This document shows positions 9,519 through 18,778 of a stretch of 64,000 nucleotides of DNA, piece by piece. Origin of the DNA: Amorphus orientalis (GTDB taxonomy: Bacteria > Pseudomonadota > Alphaproteobacteria > Rhizobiales > Amorphaceae); the NCBI RefSeq assembly GCF_030814015.1, contig NZ_JAUSUL010000003.1, positions 1-64,000 on the forward strand, in the 5' to 3' direction. Under the pieces are notes generated by a model. That model was not told the DNA's origin. It ran no database searches and worked only from the letters and a program-made list of their open reading frames with translations. Both the position numbers and the translations under genes were made by a program. Position 1 is the first letter of the stretch, and each line of letters opens with the position of its first letter.

Positions 9519-9658
9519 TGACAACTGACAACTTCTTGTAGAGGCTCAAATCAAAAGAAGAGCCAGACGCTCCGCGCCGCCTGATGCGGCCTCGGATCGC
9601 ACTGCCGACGATCATCGCGGGCGGCCAGCGCAAGAGCCGTCCCATTGGGAGGACTGCC

Positions 9659-10798
9659 ATGTATCTTCGCTTCGCAGCGGCGGGGGCGCTTGCCCTTGCC
9701 TTCACCCTACCTGCGTCCGCCGAAATCAACGTCTGCGTGACGGTGTCGGCCACCGGGCCGGCCGCGTCGCTCGGCGTTCCGGAGAACAACACCGTTCCCC
9801 TTCTGCCGACGGAATTCTCCGGTCAGAAGGTGAACTACATCGTCTTCGACGACGCCACCGATCCGACGGCCGCCGTCAAGAACGTCCGCAAGTGCATCGA
9901 GGAAGAAAACGCCGACGTCATCATCGGCTCCTCCGCCACGCCGGGATCGATGGCGGTCGCGGGCATCGCGGCGGAAACCAAGACGCCGGTCATCCCGCTG
10001 GCGCCGATCTCGCTCGAAGGCGACGCCGGCCACTGGGCCTTCCCCGCTCCGCAGCCGAACGTTCAGATGGCCAGCGCGCTCGTCGATCACATGAAGACGA
10101 ACGGCGTGAAGACGCTCGGCTTCCTGGGCTATTCCGACGCCTTCGGCGAGCAGTTCCTGAACGCCACGAAGAAACAGCTCGAAGGAACCGACATCGAGCT
10201 GGGCCCGGTCGAGCGCTTCGCCCGGACCGACACCAGCGTTACCGGCCAGGCCCTGAAGCTTGTTTCCGCGAACCCCGACGCCATCCTGGTGGTCGCCTCC
10301 GGCACGCCGTCTGCCCTGCCGAACCTCACGCTCGCCGAGCGCGGCTACAAGGGCCAGATGTACCACACCCACGGCTCGGCCAGTGACGCGTTCCTGCGGG
10401 TCGCCCAGGATGCCGCCGAGGGCACGATCCTGCCGGTGGGACCGGTCGTCGTGGCCGCCCAGCTGCCGGACGATCACCCCTCCAAGGAGCTGGCGGTCCA
10501 GTACACCAAGGACTACGAGGCGGCGAACGGCGAAGGCTCGCTCTCGTCCTTCGGCGGCCACATGTTCGACGCCGGCCAGATGATCCAGGCGGCGACGGAG
10601 AAGGCGCTCGCCACGGGCGCCGAGCCCGGCACCCCGGAGTTCCGCTCCGCCCTGCGCGACGCGCTGGCGAACATGGAAGAGGTCGTCGGCGTCCACGGCG
10701 TCTTCAACACCTCCGACGACAACCATTACGGCCACGACGAGCGCAGCCGCGTCCTGGTCCAGGTCGACGGCGGCACTTGGAAATATATCGGCCAGTGA
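9659..10798 (+). CDS. ABC transporter periplasmic binding protein, Liv-type, 379 aa
   Basis: A type I periplasmic binding protein of the branched-chain amino acid/aromatic acid class. ATG 9659 has GGGAGG 6 nt upstream and begins a Sec signal peptide (MYLRFAAAGALALAFTLPAS, cleavage near ASA-EI). The mature part shows the family's two Rossmann-like lobes (TDPTAAVKNVRKCIEEENAD; LGFLGYSDAFGEQFLNATKK). It is the first gene of an operon with feruloyl-CoA synthase and matching permease and ATPase genes, so the ligand is probably a phenylpropenoid such as ferulate, coumarate or cinnamate; this is inferred from context. A perfect stem-loop follows the stop codon. Confidence 0.88.
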   Translation: MYLRFAAAGALALAFTLPASAEINVCVTVSATGPAASLGVPENNTVPLLPTEFSGQKVNYIVFDDATDPTAAVKNVRKCIEEENADVIIGSSATPGSMAVAGIAAETKTPVIPLAPISLEGDAGHWAFPAPQPNVQMASALVDHMKTNGVKTLGFLGYSDAFGEQFLNATKKQLEGTDIELGPVERFARTDTSVTGQALKLVSANPDAILVVASGTPSALPNLTLAERGYKGQMYHTHGSASDAFLRVAQDAAEGTILPVGPVVVAAQLPDDHPSKELAVQYTKDYEAANGEGSLSSFGGHMFDAGQMIQAATEKALATGAEPGTPEFRSALRDALANMEEVVGVHGVFNTSDDNHYGHDERSRVLVQVDGGTWKYIGQ

Positions 10799-10800
10799 CG

Positions 10801-10818
10801 GCCCCGGTCCGCCGGGGC
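10801..10818 (+). other. Stem-loop directly after binding-protein gene
   Basis: GCCCCGG-TCCG-CCGGGGC is a perfect 7-bp stem with a 4-nt loop, beginning 3 nt after the binding-protein stop codon and about 95 nt before the next start. There is no T tract, so it fits a partial terminator or a 3'-end stabiliser that keeps binding-protein mRNA above that of the downstream genes. Confidence 0.55.
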
Positions 10819-10912
10819 GCGAAACGTCGTCCCGGCGGATCTTCCTGAACCGGTCGCACGGGCAGCCCGGCTCCCTGTGCGAGCGGCGGCGTGATCCAGG
10901 GAAGTTTCGAAG

Positions 10913-12772
10913 ATGACTGCGCTTTCTGCCAAAATCGGGGACCGACCGGCGATGTTCGCGGAGCCCCGGGTCGACGTGGAGGAACGGGCGGACGGAAGCT
11001 TCATCCTCCGCTCGCCTGTGCCGCTCCCCGAGCCTGCCCGCTGCGTCGGCACCTGGCTTGTGGACTGGGCCCGTCGCGACCCCGAGCGGGTCTTTCTGGC
11101 GGAGCGCCCGACCCCGGACGTCCCCTGGCGGACATTGAGCTACGGGGCCGCCTACGACCAGGTGATGCGGATCGCGACCTGGCTTCTGAAGCGCGACCTG
11201 TCGCCGGAGCATCCGGTCGTCGTTCTGAGCGAAAATGGCATCGACCATGCCGTCCTGGCGCTCGCGGCGATGCATATCGGCGTGCCCGTCGCCACCATCT
11301 CCACCGCCTATTCGCTGATGTCGGAGGATCACCAGAAGCTGAAGGACATGGTCGCATTCCTCCAGCCCGGCGTGATCTACGTGTCCGACGCCGACGCCTA
11401 CGGTCCTGCGCTCGCGGCGCTCTCCGACGTCACCGAAGCCCGCATCGTGGCCAGCGCCGGCGGCCGTTCGAGCCACGGCGCCGTCCTGGAATTCGACGCC
11501 CTGTTCGAGGAGCGCGACGACGACGCCGTGAACCGGGCGTTCGACGCGGTCGGCCAGGACACCATCGCCCGCTTTCTCTTCACCTCCGGCTCCACCGGAA
11601 CGCCAAAAGCGGTGATCAACACCCAGCGCATGCTGACCTCCAACCAGGAGGCGAAGGCGCTGACCTGGCCGTTCCTGGCCGAAGAACCGCCGGTGATCGT
11701 CGACTGGCTGCCCTGGAGCCACACCTTCGGCGCCAACCACAACTTCAACATGGTGCTGAGGAACGGCGGATCGCTCTATATCGACCGCGGCAAGCCGATG
11801 CCCGGCGCCATCGACACGACCGTGGCCAACATCAAGGAAATCGGCCCCTCGCTCTGCTTCAACGTCCCGCGCGGCTACGACATGCTGGTCAGCGCCATGC
11901 GCGAGGACAGAGAGCTGCGCGAACGCTTCTTCGGTTCGGTACGGCTGATCTTCTACGCCGCCGCCGCCCTCCCCCAGAACATCTGGCACGCCCTGGAGGA
12001 ACTCTCGGTGGAGACCTGCGGCCGGGTGACGCCGATGGTCGGTTCCTGGGGCACCACGGAGACCGCACCGCTGGCGACCGACTGCCACTTCCAGGCCGAA
12101 CGCTCCGGCAATATCGGCATTCCCGTTCCCGGGACCGAACTCAAGCTGGTGCCCAACGCCGGCAAGCTGGAAATCCGCGTGCGCGGCCCGAACATCACGC
12201 CCGGCTACTGGAAAAGCCCGGAGCTGACGGCGAAGGCCTTCGACGACGAGGGCTTCTACATCACCGGCGACGCGGTGAAGCTCGCCGACGCAAACGCCGC
12301 CGAAGCGGGTCTCTTCTTCGACGGGCGGATCACCGAGGACTTCAAGCTCTCGTCGGGAACCTGGGTCTATGTCGGGGACCTGCGCGTGCACGGCATAGCC
12401 GCGCTGGATCCGGTCGCCCAGGACATCGTCGTGACGGGTCACGACCGCGACCGGGTCGGTTTCCTGATCTTTCCGAATGTGGTCGCCTGCCGCCGTCTGG
12501 CCGGGCTCCCGGAGGACGCGAGCCTGGCGGACGTCATCGCCCATCCGGCGGTCCGCCAGCGCGTCGCGGAAGGGCTGGCGGCACTCAAGCAGGACGGCGG
12601 CGGCAGCTCGCGCTATGCCGCCCGCGCCCGGCTGCTGGACCATCCGCCGCTGGTCGACGCCGGCGAGATCACCGACAAGGGCTACATCAACCAGCGCGCC
12701 GTGCTGACCCGCCGGGCCGACGACGTCGAAAAGCTCTACGGCGACGACCCCGAGGCGTTCGTGTCCGCATGA
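10913..12772 (+). CDS. fcs: Feruloyl-CoA synthase (AMP-forming acyl-CoA synthetase), 619 aa
   Basis: An adenylate-forming enzyme that would activate ferulate or related hydroxycinnamates to CoA thioesters with ATP. Motifs: the phosphate-binding loop FTSGSTGTPKAVINTQ (about residues 222-237), the adenine/ATP region GSWGTTETAPLATD, and the hinge region YITGDAVKLAD...FDGRITEDFKLSSGTW. Length and the N-terminal segment (PVPLPEPARCVGTWLVDWA) fit the ~620-aa feruloyl-CoA synthase subfamily rather than benzoate or 4-coumarate ligases. It lies inside a transporter operon. No enoyl-CoA hydratase/aldolase (ech) or vanillin dehydrogenase is adjacent, so the next steps are elsewhere or proceed by beta-oxidation using the thiolase at 16421. 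The ferulate preference is subfamily knowledge, not demonstrated. Confidence 0.85.
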   Translation: MTALSAKIGDRPAMFAEPRVDVEERADGSFILRSPVPLPEPARCVGTWLVDWARRDPERVFLAERPTPDVPWRTLSYGAAYDQVMRIATWLLKRDLSPEHPVVVLSENGIDHAVLALAAMHIGVPVATISTAYSLMSEDHQKLKDMVAFLQPGVIYVSDADAYGPALAALSDVTEARIVASAGGRSSHGAVLEFDALFEERDDDAVNRAFDAVGQDTIARFLFTSGSTGTPKAVINTQRMLTSNQEAKALTWPFLAEEPPVIVDWLPWSHTFGANHNFNMVLRNGGSLYIDRGKPMPGAIDTTVANIKEIGPSLCFNVPRGYDMLVSAMREDRELRERFFGSVRLIFYAAAALPQNIWHALEELSVETCGRVTPMVGSWGTTETAPLATDCHFQAERSGNIGIPVPGTELKLVPNAGKLEIRVRGPNITPGYWKSPELTAKAFDDEGFYITGDAVKLADANAAEAGLFFDGRITEDFKLSSGTWVYVGDLRVHGIAALDPVAQDIVVTGHDRDRVGFLIFPNVVACRRLAGLPEDASLADVIAHPAVRQRVAEGLAALKQDGGGSSRYAARARLLDHPPLVDAGEITDKGYINQRAVLTRRADDVEKLYGDDPEAFVSA

Positions 12773-12867
12773 AACGGCGACCGGTGAGGGACTTCTGCCC
12801 TCGGCCTCGGGTGGCGACGCGCCCGCGCGTCCGGCGTGTGATGTAACGGTCCAGCGAGCAAGGCACA

Positions 12868-13905
12868 GTGGACGGCACAATCGCCCTTTTTCTGATTCAG
12901 GACGGCGTGACCAACGGCGCGATCTACGCGCTTCTGGCCGTGGCGCTGGTTCTGGTCTTCGCCGTCACCCGGGTGATCCTGATCCCCCAGGGCGACTTCG
13001 TGACCTTCGGCGGGCTGTCGCTCGCTGCCCTCGAAATGGGCCGCGTTCCCGGCTCGCTCTGGGTTCTCGTGGCGCTCGCCGCCGGGGCGATGGTCATGGA
13101 CCTGATTTCCGCCGGCCGGGACCTGACCGGACGCCGGGTCGGCGCCATCCTCCTGAGAACCGCGGTGCCCGCGGCCATCATCACCGTGGCCGTTCTCGGG
13201 CTCGCGCCCCTGCAGCTCGGACCCGCCGTCAGCATCCTGCTGAGTGTCGCGCTGGTGGTGCCGATGGGGCCCTATCTCTACCGGATCGCCTTCCAGCCGC
13301 TGGCCCGCGCCTCCGTGCTGGTGCTGCTGATCGCCTCGGTCGGCGCGCACCTGGCGCTGACCGGGCTCGGCCTCGTCTTCTTCGGCGCCGAAGGCTACCG
13401 CACGGCGCCGCTGATCGACGCGAGCTTCACCATCGGCCCGCTTCTGGTGAGCGCCCAGAGCCTGCTGGTGATCGGCGCGACGCTGGCGCTTCTCGTCCTG
13501 CTGTCGGTCTTCTTCGGCCGCACGCTGATCGGCAAGGCACTCAGGGCCTCCGCCATCAACCAGCGCGGCGCCCGCATCGTCGGCATCTCGACCGAACTCT
13601 CCGGACGCATCGCCTTTGCGATGGCGGCGGCGATCGGCATCGTGTCGGCGATCCTGATCGCACCGCTCACCACGCTCTACTACGATTCCGGCTTCCTGAT
13701 CGGGCTGAAGGGCTTCGTCGCCGCCATCATTGGCGGACTGACGGCCTACGTCCCGGCGGTCGGCGCGGCGCTCGCCATCGGCCTGCTTGAATCCTTCTCC
13801 TCCTTCTGGGCCAGCTCGTTCAAGGAAGTGATCGTTTTCATGTCGATCCTGCCGGTCCTCCTGTGGCGCTCCCTGAAGAGCCCGCCGCATGACGAGGAGG
13901 AGTGA
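12868..13905 (+). CDS. ABC transporter permease, LivH-type, 345 aa
   Basis: An integral-membrane permease of the branched-chain amino acid type. It starts at GTG 12868 with AAGG 4 nt upstream. The N-terminus (FLIQDGVTNGAIYALLAVAL) and the region GKALRASAINQRGARIVGIS are LivH hallmarks, the latter being the cytoplasmic loop that couples to the ATPase. At 345 aa it is about 50 residues longer than usual LivH proteins; the extra material is a hydrophobic segment around residues 70-130 (MVMDLISAGRD...LSVALVVPMGPYLY). It is the second membrane partner of the adjacent permease-ATPase fusion and the binding protein at 9659. Confidence 0.88.
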   Translation: MDGTIALFLIQDGVTNGAIYALLAVALVLVFAVTRVILIPQGDFVTFGGLSLAALEMGRVPGSLWVLVALAAGAMVMDLISAGRDLTGRRVGAILLRTAVPAAIITVAVLGLAPLQLGPAVSILLSVALVVPMGPYLYRIAFQPLARASVLVLLIASVGAHLALTGLGLVFFGAEGYRTAPLIDASFTIGPLLVSAQSLLVIGATLALLVLLSVFFGRTLIGKALRASAINQRGARIVGISTELSGRIAFAMAAAIGIVSAILIAPLTTLYYDSGFLIGLKGFVAAIIGGLTAYVPAVGAALAIGLLESFSSFWASSFKEVIVFMSILPVLLWRSLKSPPHDEEE

Positions 13906-13909
13906 GCCG

Positions 13910-15670
13910 ATGACCCGCAAGTGGATCGGTTTCGCCGTCTTCGCCGTCGTCATGCTGGCCGTGCCGCTTCTGCCCGTGCCGGACTACTGGGTGACCCTGG
14001 TCGCCTTCGTGGGCCTCTCCAGCCTGGTGGCGCTCGGGCTCGTGCTCCTGACCGGCGTCGGCGGCATGACGTCGTTCGGCCAGGCTGCCTTCGTCGGCTT
14101 CGGCGCCTATGCCTCGGCCCTGCTGACGACCTCCTATGGCTGGTCGCCGTGGCTCGCGCTCATCGCGTCGATCGCCGTGACCGGCGTCGTCGCCCTGATG
14201 GTCGGGCTGGTCACGGTGCGGCTGTCCGGCCACTTCCTGCCGCTGGGCACCATCGCCTGGGGCATCAGCTTCTACTATCTGTTCGGCAACCTTCAGATCA
14301 TCGGCGCCTATGACGGCATCCAGGGCGTGCCCCCGCTGAGCTTCTTCGGGACGGAGCTCCTGTCGGGCCGGTCGTTCTATCCGGTCATCTGGATCACCGT
14401 TCTCATTGCGGTGGCGCTGACGCTCAATCTCCTGGATTCGCGCACGGGGCGCGCCATCCGGGCGCTGCGCAGCGGCGCGTCGGCCGCGGAATCCGTCGGG
14501 GTGAACGTCTGGCGCGCCAAGCTCGCCGTCTTCGTCTACGCGGCTGTGCTCGCCGGCATCGCCGGCTGGCTCTACGCCCATTTCCAGCGCGCGGTGACGC
14601 CGGGCGCCTTCGGGCTCGGCACCGGCATCGAATATCTCCTGATGGCGGTGGTCGGCGGCGCCGGCTACGTCTACGGCGCGATCCTCGGCGCCGGCATCGT
14701 GACCATCCTCAAGGATCTCCTCCAGGACTGGCTGCCGCTCCTGTTCGGCCAGGGCGGCAACTACGAGGGGATCGTGTTCGGCATCCTGCTGGTCGCGCTT
14801 CTGCAGGGCGCGCGCACCGGCTTCTGGCCGCTGATCGCCGGCCTCTTTCCCGCCGCCCCTCCCCGGGCGATCCCGGACGCCGCCCCGCTCCCCCGCGAGA
14901 CACGGCCCGAGAGCGATCCGCTTCTGGAGGTCCGCGAGGCCCGCAAGACGTTCGGCGGTCTGGTCGCCGTCAACGACGTGTCGTTCCGGGTGCGCAAGGG
15001 CGAGATCGTCGGTCTGATCGGCCCGAACGGCGCCGGCAAGAGCACCACGTTCAATCTGGTGACCGGCGTCACCCCGCTGACCTCCGGCGAGATCGTCTTC
15101 GAGGGCCGGACCATCACCGGCCTGTCGCCGGCCAGGATCGCCAAGCGGCGGATCGCCCGCACCTTCCAGCACGTGAAGCTCTCCCAGACGATGACCGTGC
15201 TCGACAACGTGGCGATCGGCGCGCACCTGCGCAGCCATGCCGGCTTCGCCTCCGGCATGCTGGCCCTCGACCGCACGGAAGAGCGGCAGATCTTCGCCGA
15301 GGCCGCCCGGCAGCTGGAGCGCGTCGGGCTGGGCGAGCGGATGCACATCGAGGCCGGCGCCCTGTCGCTGGGCGAACAGCGGCTTGCGGAAATCGCGCGG
15401 GCGCTGTGTCTGGACCCGGTGCTTCTGTTGCTCGACGAGCCGGCCGCGGGGCTGCGCCACACCGAGAAGCAGGCGCTGGCCGGCCTGATCGAGGATCTGA
15501 GAGCCGACGGCATGAGCGTGCTTCTGGTCGAACACGACATGGATTTCGTGATGCGGCTCACCAACCACATCGTGGTGCTCGATTTCGGCTCCAAGATCGC
15601 CGAAGGCGCGCCGGAAGAGGTGCGCGCGAACCCGGCCGTCATCGAAGCCTATCTGGGGGCGGACATATGA
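13910..15670 (+). CDS. Fused LivM-type permease and LivG-type ATPase, 586 aa
   Basis: ATG 13910 is chosen because GAGGAGG lies 9 nt upstream; it follows the LivH stop by 4 nt. Residues ~1-310 are a LivM permease ([40 protein letters not shown]). After a Pro/Ala-rich linker ([20 protein letters not shown]), residues ~340-586 are an ABC ATPase with Walker [13 protein letters not shown], signature [15 protein letters not shown] and Walker [12 protein letters not shown]. The signature has LSLGE instead of the usual LSGG/LSYG, and the D-loop region reads GLRHTEK. The fusion locks permease and ATPase at 1:1, with the LivF-like ATPase at 15667 completing the pair. LivM-LivG fusions are known; this one belongs to the putative hydroxycinnamate importer. 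Confidence 0.92.
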   Translation: MTRKWIGFAVFAVVMLAVPLLPVPDYWVTLVAFVGLSSLVALGLVLLTGVGGMTSFGQAAFVGFGAYASALLTTSYGWSPWLALIASIAVTGVVALMVGLVTVRLSGHFLPLGTIAWGISFYYLFGNLQIIGAYDGIQGVPPLSFFGTELLSGRSFYPVIWITVLIAVALTLNLLDSRTGRAIRALRSGASAAESVGVNVWRAKLAVFVYAAVLAGIAGWLYAHFQRAVTPGAFGLGTGIEYLLMAVVGGAGYVYGAILGAGIVTILKDLLQDWLPLLFGQGGNYEGIVFGILLVALLQGARTGFWPLIAGLFPAAPPRAIPDAAPLPRETRPESDPLLEVREARKTFGGLVAVNDVSFRVRKGEIVGLIGPNGAGKSTTFNLVTGVTPLTSGEIVFEGRTITGLSPARIAKRRIARTFQHVKLSQTMTVLDNVAIGAHLRSHAGFASGMLALDRTEERQIFAEAARQLERVGLGERMHIEAGALSLGEQRLAEIARALCLDPVLLLLDEPAAGLRHTEKQALAGLIEDLRADGMSVLLVEHDMDFVMRLTNHIVVLDFGSKIAEGAPEEVRANPAVIEAYLGADI

Positions 15671-16380
15671 GCGCGCTCCTGAAGGTCGACGGCCTGCACG
15701 TGGCCTACGGGCGCGTCGAGGCGGTTCAGGGCGCCTCCCTGAGCGTCGCGCCGGGCACGATCGCCACCGTCATCGGGGCCAACGGCGCCGGAAAGACGAC
15801 GCTGCTGGCCGCCCTGATGGGCCTTCTGCCGTCGAAGGGGGCCATTGCCTTCGAGGGCGCGGACCTGACCCGGACGACGGCCGAGGAGCGGGTCGGGCTC
15901 GGCATCAGCCTGGTGCCGGAGCAGCGCGACCTGTTCTCGGCGATGACGGTTTCGGAGAATCTCGAACTCGGCGCCTTCCGGCGCGGCCGCAGGGAAATCC
16001 CCGAGCGGCTGGACGAGGTCTATCAGCTGTTTCCCCGGCTCAAGGAACGCCGGCGCCAGGAAGCGGGCACGCTGTCGGGCGGCGAGCGCCAGATGCTGGC
16101 CATGGGCCGCGCGCTGATGGCCCGGCCGCGCCTCCTGATGCTGGACGAGCCCAGCCTCGGCCTGGCCCCGCTGATCGTCCGCGACATTCTTTCGACCGTC
16201 AGCCGCCTGCGCGAGACCGGCGTGTCGATCCTGCTCGTCGAGCAGAACGCCCGCGCCGCGCTGCGCGTCGCCGACACCGCCTATGTGATGGAGCTGGGCC
16301 AGATCACCCTGACGGGAACGGCGGACGAGATCGCCGCCAATCCGCGCGTGTCGGAAATCTATCTCGGCGGCGCGCACTGA
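15667..16380 (+). CDS. ABC transporter ATPase, LivF-type, 237 aa
   Basis: The second nucleotide-binding subunit of the importer encoded at 9659-16380. Walker A is [11 protein letters not shown] (about residues 36-46), the signature is [15 protein letters not shown] and Walker B is [13 protein letters not shown], followed by the H-loop-equivalent [15 protein letters not shown] in which LivF proteins carry Gln/Asn rather than His. The start overlaps the upstream fusion gene by ATGA, indicating translational coupling. Length is normal for LivF. Confidence 0.92.
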   Translation: MSALLKVDGLHVAYGRVEAVQGASLSVAPGTIATVIGANGAGKTTLLAALMGLLPSKGAIAFEGADLTRTTAEERVGLGISLVPEQRDLFSAMTVSENLELGAFRRGRREIPERLDEVYQLFPRLKERRRQEAGTLSGGERQMLAMGRALMARPRLLMLDEPSLGLAPLIVRDILSTVSRLRETGVSILLVEQNARAALRVADTAYVMELGQITLTGTADEIAANPRVSEIYLGGAH

Positions 16381-16420
16381 CCCTCCCCTTTCTGTCCGAC
16401 CGAACGAAAAGGACCGCACG

Positions 16421-17617
16421 ATGAAGGCCTTCATTCCCTATGGCGGCTACTGGTCGACACCGTTCGCCCGCTGGAGCGGCGAGCTGGCGCACCTGCATGC
16501 GATCGAATTCGCCGCCCATGTCACCAAGGCGGAACTCGCCAGGCGCGAACTGGACCCGACGGTGTTCGATTTCGCCGCCTACGGGCTCACCGTTCCCCAG
16601 AAGTCGAGCTTCTACGGCGTGCCGTGGTTCGGCGGCATGATCGGCGCCGATACCCTGACCGGCCCCACCATCAACCAGGCGTGCGCGACCGGTGCGCGGC
16701 TGTTCTCGACCGCCGCAGGGGAAATCGCGACGGGAGGCGCGAGCACCTGCCTGATCGTCTCGGGCGACCGCTGCTCCAACGGCCCGCACCTCTACTATCC
16801 GGCGCCCCACGGCCCCGGCGGCACGGGGGCTTCGGAGGACTGGGTGCTGGATTCCTTCTCCAACGACCCGTGGGCGCGATGCGCCATGGTGCAGACGGCG
16901 GAGAACGTCGCCGCGCGCGAGGGCATCACCACCGAGGAACAGCACGAGGTCGTGCTGCATCGCTCCGAGCAGTATGCGCAGGCGCTGGCGGACGAAGCGG
17001 CGTTCCTGAAGCGCTTCATGACGCTGCCCTTCGACGTGCCCGACGCTCGCTTCCGCAAGACCCAGGCCGTGATGGAGGCCGACACGGGCATCCATCCGTC
17101 CACCGCCGAAGGCCTGGCCAAGCTGAAGCCGGTCATGCCCGACGGGACCGTGACGTTCGGCGGCCAGACCCATCCCGCGGACGGCTCGGCGGCTGCGATC
17201 GTGGTCGAAAGTGCGGAGCGCGCCGCCGAGCTCGCCTCCAATCCGGACATCACCATCGAGCTGGTCTCGTTCGGACTGGCCCGGGTGGAAAAGGCGCACA
17301 TGCCGGCCGCCCCCATCCCGGCGTCCCTGCAGGCCCTTGAGCGGGCCGGCAAGACCATTGCCGACATGGCGGCGATCAAGTCGCACAACCCGTTCGCGGT
17401 GAACGACATCGCGTTCGCCCGCGCCATGGGCATCGACTGGCGGTCGATGAACAATTTCGGCTCGTCGCTGATCTGGGGCCATCCCCAGGGGCCGACCGGC
17501 GTGCGCGCCATCATCGAACTGATCGAGGAACTGGCCCTCAAGGGCGGCGGCTACGGCCTGTTCCAGGGCTGCGCGGCCGGCGATTCGTCGATGGCGGTGG
17601 TGCTGAAGGTCGGCTGA
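16421..17617 (+). CDS. Thiolase-family acetyl-CoA acyltransferase, 398 aa
   Basis: The thiolase fold is intact with all catalytic residues visible: nucleophile Cys88 in NQACATGAR, the SHNPFAVND His motif, the GHPQGPTG His loop and the second Cys in GCAAGDSSM near the C-terminus. The N-terminus (MKAFIPYGGYWSTPFARWSG) differs from biosynthetic thiolases and resembles degradative ones of aromatic pathways. It is the last gene of the feruloyl-CoA synthase/transporter operon, 40 nt after the ATPase, and converges on boxR. It may cleave a 3-oxo-arylpropionyl-CoA to an aroyl-CoA and acetyl-CoA, or act on 3-oxoadipyl-CoA from the box pathway; the sequence alone does not decide. Confidence 0.87.
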   Translation: MKAFIPYGGYWSTPFARWSGELAHLHAIEFAAHVTKAELARRELDPTVFDFAAYGLTVPQKSSFYGVPWFGGMIGADTLTGPTINQACATGARLFSTAAGEIATGGASTCLIVSGDRCSNGPHLYYPAPHGPGGTGASEDWVLDSFSNDPWARCAMVQTAENVAAREGITTEEQHEVVLHRSEQYAQALADEAAFLKRFMTLPFDVPDARFRKTQAVMEADTGIHPSTAEGLAKLKPVMPDGTVTFGGQTHPADGSAAAIVVESAERAAELASNPDITIELVSFGLARVEKAHMPAAPIPASLQALERAGKTIADMAAIKSHNPFAVNDIAFARAMGIDWRSMNNFGSSLIWGHPQGPTGVRAIIELIEELALKGGGYGLFQGCAAGDSSMAVVLKVG

Positions 17618-17659
17618 TCGGGCACGGGGCCCTACTGTCAGATCCGCAAAGAAAACGGG

Positions 17660-17676
17660 GCGGGTGTCAGACCCGC
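17660..17676 (-). terminator. Candidate intrinsic terminator of boxR
   Basis: Read on the minus strand, GCGGGT-CTGAC-ACCCGC forms a perfect 6-bp stem, then CCCGTTTTCTTT follows. The boxR stop codon lies in the loop. It sits in the convergent gap with the thiolase gene. Confidence 0.5.
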
Positions 17677-18641
17677 TCCCAGAGCGCGGCGTAGCGGGCG
17701 CCGTCGGCCGCACCGCCGTCGAGGAACGACTTCGTCTTGATGGTGTCGAGGACCTCGCCGAGCGTTTCCTCGATGGTCCGGCCGGAGGTGTCGACGACGG
17801 CCTCGGCGCGCGCATAAAGCGCCTCGCGGCTGGTGAGGATGCTCTTGAGCTCGTCCATCGCCGCCGCGTTGCCGGCCATGGGCCGCTCGTCACCCTGGGC
17901 GCGCACCCGGGTCATGTGCTCTTCCGGCTGCGCCTTCAGCCAGATCGTGTGGAAGTGGCGCAGGAGATAGTTGAACGTCTCCGGCTCCGACACGATGCCG
18001 CCGGCGACCGCCAGAACGATCGCGTCATGGGTGGCCGCCACCCGCTCGACCGACTGGCGTTCCAGCCGCCGGTAGCCTTCCTGGCCATAGAGCGCCATGA
18101 CCTCGTTGACCGGCATGCCGCTGGCCTGCTCGATCTCCTCGTTCAGTTCCAGGAAGGGAACGCCCACGGCGGAAGCGGTCAGCCGGCCGATGGTGGACTT
18201 GCCCGCACCGCGCAGTCCGATCAGCGCGACCCGCGACGCGCGGCGCAGGTCCGGATGTTCCGGGTCGAGAATTTCCAGGACCCGGCGCCGCTGCTCGCGC
18301 GTCGCCACCCGGTACAACGCCGCCACGGCCGGGATCTCGGACACGAACGGATCGTCCTCGCCGACCAGCCACTCGATCCGGAAGTCGAGGGCATCGGCGA
18401 TGCGGCGCAGGAGCGCGATCGAGATGTTGCCGGATCCGCTTTCGAGCTGGGCCAGGTAGCGCTGGGAGACGCCGGACGCTTCGGACAGCGCCTTGCGCGA
18501 CATCCCGCGCCGGGCGCGGCCGTTGCGGACCCGTTCGCCGACCATCTCCAGAAAGCTGGAGCCCTCGGCGAGGGACGCTTCGTCCGTGCTCGACACGCGG
18601 CCGCTGAAGGTGACGATTTCGCTGACGCTGCCTGAGCTCAT
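17667..18641 (-). CDS. boxR: BoxR, XRE-type regulator with shikimate-kinase-like domain, 324 aa
   Basis: Two-domain regulator of the aerobic benzoyl-CoA pathway. Residues ~30-90 are an XRE helix-turn-helix (RNGRARRGMSRKALSEASGV, then SQRYLAQLESGSGNISIALL). Residues ~135-300 are shikimate-kinase-like with P-loop GLRGAGKSTIGRL. In the BoxR/BzdR family this domain is known to bind benzoyl-CoA and relieve repression. ATG 18641 is chosen over ATG 18659 because a TATAAT box at 18663-18658 (minus strand) would place the transcript start near 18651, downstream of 18659. The promoter coincides with the 18653-18670 candidate operator, so autoregulation is likely. It is the last gene of the minus-strand box block and closes with a terminator-like hairpin. 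Confidence 0.93.
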   Translation of the reverse strand: MSSGSVSEIVTFSGRVSSTDEASLAEGSSFLEMVGERVRNGRARRGMSRKALSEASGVSQRYLAQLESGSGNISIALLRRIADALDFRIEWLVGEDDPFVSEIPAVAALYRVATREQRRRVLEILDPEHPDLRRASRVALIGLRGAGKSTIGRLTASAVGVPFLELNEEIEQASGMPVNEVMALYGQEGYRRLERQSVERVAATHDAIVLAVAGGIVSEPETFNYLLRHFHTIWLKAQPEEHMTRVRAQGDERPMAGNAAAMDELKSILTSREALYARAEAVVDTSGRTIEETLGEVLDTIKTKSFLDGGAADGARYAALWERV

Positions 18642-18652
18642 ATCAGCCCAAT

Positions 18653-18670
18653 TATGCATTATAATTCATA
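18653..18670. promoter_or_regulatory. Candidate BoxR operator at the boxR promoter
   Basis: Plus-strand TATGCATTATAATTCATA. It differs from the site at 24003-24020 in one base of 18. Its minus-strand TATAAT is a perfect -10 hexamer, so a bound repressor would block boxR transcription. The assignment to BoxR is inference from recurrence and position. Confidence 0.6.
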
Positions 18671-18778
18671 GGGCCTCAAGCGGCGCGTCGCTCTAATCCC
18701 CCATATTCGCAGGCGCGACGGACCGCTGCAAGAGCGGTGAACGATGCCGGCAGGACGAGCGGCATCGACAGTGCACTA

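Noticed and set aside
9707-12880. 1057-codon minus-strand open frame opposite the binding protein and feruloyl-CoA synthase
   Set aside because: Spans two recognised genes and their gap; composition is that of an antisense shadow.
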